Source of the DNA: Desulfuromonadaceae bacterium
Lineage (GTDB): Bacteria; Desulfobacterota; Desulfuromonadia; Desulfuromonadales; Geopsychrobacteraceae
Assembly: GCA_030639985.1 (NCBI GenBank)
Contig: DAOWKG010000017.1
Span: 1 to 19,240 of the forward strand
DNA length: 19,240 nt
Reading direction: 5' to 3'
The first letter of the stretch is position 1. Every line of letters starts with the position of its first letter. Shown here piece by piece: positions 15,882 to 19,240 of this stretch. Made by a program: the position numbers and the translations under genes. The notes beneath the pieces are model-generated. The model was not told where the DNA came from. It searched no databases and saw only the letters and a list, made by a program, of their open reading frames with translations.

Positions 15882-18800
15882 TTATTCGGTTTCTGTTATT
15901 ACTTCGGTCTCAGTTTCAGACTCATCAATCTCAATTGGCGTCTCAACTTTAGCCTCGGGCTCCGGAATCATCAATTCGGCTGAGCGATATTTACCAACCC
16001 CGGTACCAGCCGGAATCAAACGACCCATAATAACGTTCTCTTTAAGCCCCCTGAGTGCGTCTGTCTTGCCCTGAATTGCAGCTTGAGTCAACACCTTGGT
16101 AGTCTCCTGGAAAGAGGCCGCTGAAATAAACGATTCAGTCGACAATGATGCCTTGGTGATCCCCAGCATGATCGGCTCACCAATAGCAGCCTGACCACCA
16201 TCAGCGCCTACGCGCTCATTTTCCGCTTCAAACACCCAGCGATCAATCTGATCATCAACAAGGAAACCAGTATCACCAACGTCCTTAATTTGAACCTTAC
16301 GCAACATTTGCCGGACGATCGTTTCAATGTGCTTATCGTTGATTTTAACCCCTTGCAGACGATAAACCTCCTGCACCTCATCGACCAGATACTTGGAAAG
16401 TTCCTTACTACCAAGTACCCGCAGGATATCGTGAGGATTACTGGAGCCATCTACCAGCTCTTCGCCGGCATGGATAAAGTCACCCTCATGTACTGAAATA
16501 TGCTTCCCCTTAGGAATCAGATATTCGCCGGGATCACCAAGTTCTGGAGTAACAATAATTTTCCGCTTGCCCTTGGAGTCCTTACCATACGAGACCACAC
16601 CATCAATCTCAGAGATAACGGCAAGCTCCTTCGGCTTACGTGCTTCAAACAATTCGGCAACCCGGGGCAGACCACCGGTAATATCTTTGGTCTTGGTAGT
16701 TTCACGCGGAATCTTAGCCAGAATAGCGCCAGCGTGAAGCTCGGTACCCTCCTCAACCGAAATATTGGCACCGACTGGTAACATATAACGTGCTTGTGCA
16801 CCGTTTGGCAGCTTGACAGTTTTACCGTCTTCACCTTTTAAGGTGATACGTGGTCGTTTATCGGCTGATTTAGCCTCAACAACTACCTTCCGTGAAAGAC
16901 CGGTGACTTCGTCAACCTGTTCTTCCATCGTCACACCTTCAGCGATGTCACCATAGTGGACGAAACCACCAACCTCGGTAATAATTGGAACAGTGTAGGG
17001 GTCCCACTCTGCCAGCATTTCGCCAGTTTTGATCTGGCCGCCTTCGTGATGGGTCAGACAAGCACCATAAACCACCGCATAACGTTCCCGCTCACGGCCG
17101 GTATCATCCACAACTGCGATTTCACCCTTGCGATTCATAACCACCGGAAAACCATCAGCATTATCTACAGTTGTCAGATTAATATACTTGAGGGCACCAT
17201 CAAATCGTGCTTCGAGAGACGTTTGCTCCGCCCGCCGGGATGCCGTACCACCAATATGAAATGTCCGCATAGTTAGCTGGGTACCTGGCTCACCAATCGA
17301 CTGCGCAGCAATAACACCAACCGCTTCGCCGAGATTAACCAAATGACCACGCGCCAAGTCACGACCATAACAAAGGGCACAGATACCACGCTTACTTTTA
17401 CAGGTAAGCACCGAGCGAATCTTGACCCGCTCAATTCCAGCTTCCTCAATTACCGTTACCAACGCTTCATCTATCATCTGGTTTGCTTCAACCAGCAATT
17501 CATCGGTAACCGGATCGATGATATCTTCCAGAGCCGTCCGGCCAAGGATACGATCACCAACCCGTTCAATAACCTCACCACCCTCAGTCAGAGAAGAAAC
17601 TTCAATACCATCAAGGGTATCGCAATCCTGCTCAATAATTATCGCATCTTGTGCAACATCAACCAAACGTCTGGTCAAATAACCCGAGTTTGCAGTTTTA
17701 AGGGCGGTATCAGCCAAACCTTTACGGGCACCGTGGGTAGAGATAAAGTACTGTAAAACTGTTAACCCCTCACGGAAGTTAGCAGTAATCGGTGTTTCGA
17801 TGATTGAGCCATCTGGTTTCGCCATCAGACCACGCATACCGGCCAACTGACGAATCTGCTGAGCACTACCACGAGCGCCAGAATCGGCCATCATGTGAAT
17901 TGCGTTAAAAGATGAAACCTCAACCTCTTCACCAGAGTCAGATTTGATTTTCTCAACCGCAATATTACCGAGCATAATACCGGCAATATCTTCGGTACAC
18001 TTAGCCCAGATATCGATAACTTTATTGTATCGCTCACCGTCGGTTATCAAACCCTCGGTGTATTGCTGCTGAATATCTTTGACCTCTTCAGATGATTCTT
18101 TGATCCGAGCATTTTTAGTTTCAGGGATCTCCATGTCATCAAGACAGATAGAGACTCCAGCAATACTCGAGTAGCGGAAGCCGGTTTCCTTGAGTTTGTC
18201 GGCAAGAATTACGGTCTCTTTATTGCCAGCATAACGGAAACTGATATCGATCAGGTCGGCTACCTGCTTCTTACCCATCACCTTATTGACATGCTTAAAA
18301 TCAATACTGTCAGGAACAACTTCACGTAACAGAATCCGCCCGACCGTTGTCGTGATCCGCTCAAGCGGTGCACCAGTAACAGGGGACATTCTCACCTTGA
18401 TTCCGGCCTGCAAATCGACTTCACCAGCATCAAAGGCCATCCGTACTTCATCCCGATCGGCAAAGACATTGCCGCTGCCAGCAACGAAGGGACGCTCTTT
18501 AGTCATATAGTAAAGGCCAAGAACCATATCCTGAGATGGGACAATAATCGGCTTTCCACTTGCGGGGGAAAGAATATTATTGGTCGACATCATCAGCACC
18601 CGTGCTTCAATCTGACTTTCGATTGAAAGGGGTAAATGAACCGCCATCTGATCACCGTCAAAGTCGGCATTAAACGCAGTACAAACCAACGGATGAAGCT
18701 GAATAGCTTTACCTTCGATCAATACCGGCTCAAACGCCTGAATACCTAAGCGGTGCAGGGTTGGAGCGCGGTTAAGCATAACCGGGTGTTCCTTGATTAC

Positions 18801-19240
18801 CTCTTCTAGGACATCCCATACTTCCGGGCGCTCTTTTTCAACCAATTTCTTGGCACTCTTGACGGTGGTGGACAAACCACGCTCATCAAGCTTCTGATAT
18901 ATAAACGGCTTGAACAGTTCCAATGCCATTTTTTTCGGTAGGCCACATTGGTGCAGTTTCAACTCGGGACCAACAACGATAACTGAACGGCCAGAGTAAT
19001 CGACCCGCTTACCGAGCAAGTTCTGACGGAAACGACCGCCCTTACCCTTGAGCATATCAGATAATGACTTCAGGGGACGCTTGCTGGGACCGGTAATTGC
19101 CCGACCACGCCGACCATTATCAAACAGTGCATCGACAGACTCCTGCAACATCCGCTTTTCGTTGCGGATAATAACTTCAGGAGCACGCAATTCCATCAGA
19201 CGCTTAAGACGATTATTACGATTAATAACCCGGCGATACA
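15882..19240 (-). CDS. rpoC: DNA-directed RNA polymerase beta' subunit (N-terminus outside the window)
   Basis: Catalytic subunit of RNA polymerase. 1118 C-terminal residues are visible, beginning at [14 protein letters not shown]; by comparison with E. coli about 290-300 N-terminal residues (clamp, first zinc site) are missing past the right edge. Seen in order: lid/rudder region with [10 protein letters not shown], the switch region [13 protein letters not shown], the Mg2+-binding NADFDGD (18651-18671), the second zinc site (Cys near 17622, then three Cys at about 17371-17403 in [12 protein letters not shown]), the bridge/trigger region [17 protein letters not shown] (about 17258-17315), the proteobacterial insertion in the trigger loop, and the C-terminal [23 protein letters not shown]. 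The tail after [11 protein letters not shown] is unusually acidic. The stop is TAA; rpoB is expected upstream, beyond the edge. Confidence 0.99.
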   Translation of the reverse strand, partial: YRRVINRNNRLKRLMELRAPEVIIRNEKRMLQESVDALFDNGRRGRAITGPSKRPLKSLSDMLKGKGGRFRQNLLGKRVDYSGRSVIVVGPELKLHQCGLPKKMALELFKPFIYQKLDERGLSTTVKSAKKLVEKERPEVWDVLEEVIKEHPVMLNRAPTLHRLGIQAFEPVLIEGKAIQLHPLVCTAFNADFDGDQMAVHLPLSIESQIEARVLMMSTNNILSPASGKPIIVPSQDMVLGLYYMTKERPFVAGSGNVFADRDEVRMAFDAGEVDLQAGIKVRMSPVTGAPLERITTTVGRILLREVVPDSIDFKHVNKVMGKKQVADLIDISFRYAGNKETVILADKLKETGFRYSSIAGVSICLDDMEIPETKNARIKESSEEVKDIQQQYTEGLITDGERYNKVIDIWAKCTEDIAGIMLGNIAVEKIKSDSGEEVEVSSFNAIHMMADSGARGSAQQIRQLAGMRGLMAKPDGSIIETPITANFREGLTVLQYFISTHGARKGLADTALKTANSGYLTRRLVDVAQDAIIIEQDCDTLDGIEVSSLTEGGEVIERVGDRILGRTALEDIIDPVTDELLVEANQMIDEALVTVIEEAGIERVKIRSVLTCKSKRGICALCYGRDLARGHLVNLGEAVGVIAAQSIGEPGTQLTMRTFHIGGTASRRAEQTSLEARFDGALKYINLTTVDNADGFPVVMNRKGEIAVVDDTGRERERYAVVYGACLTHHEGGQIKTGEMLAEWDPYTVPIITEVGGFVHYGDIAEGVTMEEQVDEVTGLSRKVVVEAKSADKRPRITLKGEDGKTVKLPNGAQARYMLPVGANISVEEGTELHAGAILAKIPRETTKTKDITGGLPRVAELFEARKPKELAVISEIDGVVSYGKDSKGKRKIIVTPELGDPGEYLIPKGKHISVHEGDFIHAGEELVDGSSNPHDILRVLGSKELSKYLVDEVQEVYRLQGVKINDKHIETIVRQMLRKVQIKDVGDTGFLVDDQIDRWVFEAENERVGADGGQAAIGEPIMLGITKASLSTESFISAASFQETTKVLTQAAIQGKTDALRGLKENVIMGRLIPAGTGVGKYRSAELMIPEPEAKVETPIEIDESETETEVITETE

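Noticed and set aside
15480..15983. 167-codon open frame on the plus strand across rpsL, the promoter gap and the end of rpoC
   Set aside because: It runs through two conserved genes and the promoter on the other strand, and its product is low in recognisable features.
17343..17756. 137-codon plus-strand frame inside rpoC
   Set aside because: Antisense shadow of the conserved RpoC coding sequence.
1..19240. A hidden defence system, mobile element, CRISPR array or tRNA/rRNA gene
   Set aside because: Virtually every base is accounted for by conserved housekeeping genes with gaps of at most 33 nt, apart from the 171-bp rpoC-rpsL region, which is too small for such a system and shows no direct repeats or tRNA-like folds.

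Overview
The window holds one continuous block of the conserved bacterial transcription/translation superoperon, with every gene on the minus strand. In transcription order (right to left) it reads rpoC (3' part), rpsL, rpsG, fusA, tuf, rpsJ, rplC, rplD, rplW, rplB, rpsS, rplV, rpsC, rplP, rpmC, rpsQ, rplN, rplX, rplE, rpsN, rpsH, rplF, rplR, rpsE, rpmD, rplO, secY, adk, map (5' part). This corresponds to the str, S10 and spc operons of E. coli fused head to tail. No mobile element, CRISPR array, tRNA, rRNA or foreign gene was seen, and no gene-free stretch exceeds about 170 bases.

Organism (inference): a Gram-negative bacterium, most likely a deltaproteobacterium of the Desulfuromonas/Geobacter kind (Desulfobacterota). 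RpoC is proteobacterial-like, including the region corresponding to the long insertion in the trigger loop of E. coli RpoC. The secY-adk-map order, adenylate kinase with a four-cysteine zinc lid, S14 of the short zinc form, and str-S10-spc without interruption are unlike E. coli and fit that group. Base composition looks moderate, roughly mid-40s to 50% GC by eye.

Layout. At 15882-19240 is the C-terminal two thirds or more of the RNA polymerase beta' subunit. The 171-bp gap at 15711-15881 is the only real intergenic region. It carries two inverted repeats, a seven-base A-tract, and a strong sigma-70 type promoter (-35 TTGACA, 17-bp spacer, extended -10) directed at rpsL. From 15710 down to base 1, 28 genes follow with gaps of 1 to 33 nt and two overlaps. 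I see no convincing internal terminator or promoter, so they probably form one long transcript of more than 15 kb that continues past the left edge.

The genes jointly supply the elongation machinery (EF-G, EF-Tu), 23 ribosomal proteins, the membrane translocon pore (SecY), nucleotide balance (Adk) and N-terminal methionine removal (Map). Seven genes lack an ATG start: rpsC and map use TTG; fusA, rpsS, rpsN, rplR and rpsE use GTG, nearly all with good Shine-Dalgarno sequences. Several gene junctions have small hairpins in or next to the ribosome-binding site. The short gaps leave little room for the leader structures that serve ribosomal-protein feedback in E. coli at rpsJ and between rpsL and rpsG.

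I did not find an undescribed system here. The observations worth checking are small: the rpoC-rpsL regulatory region, the junction hairpins, the start codon choices, the set of zinc-site proteins, and the composition of tuf.
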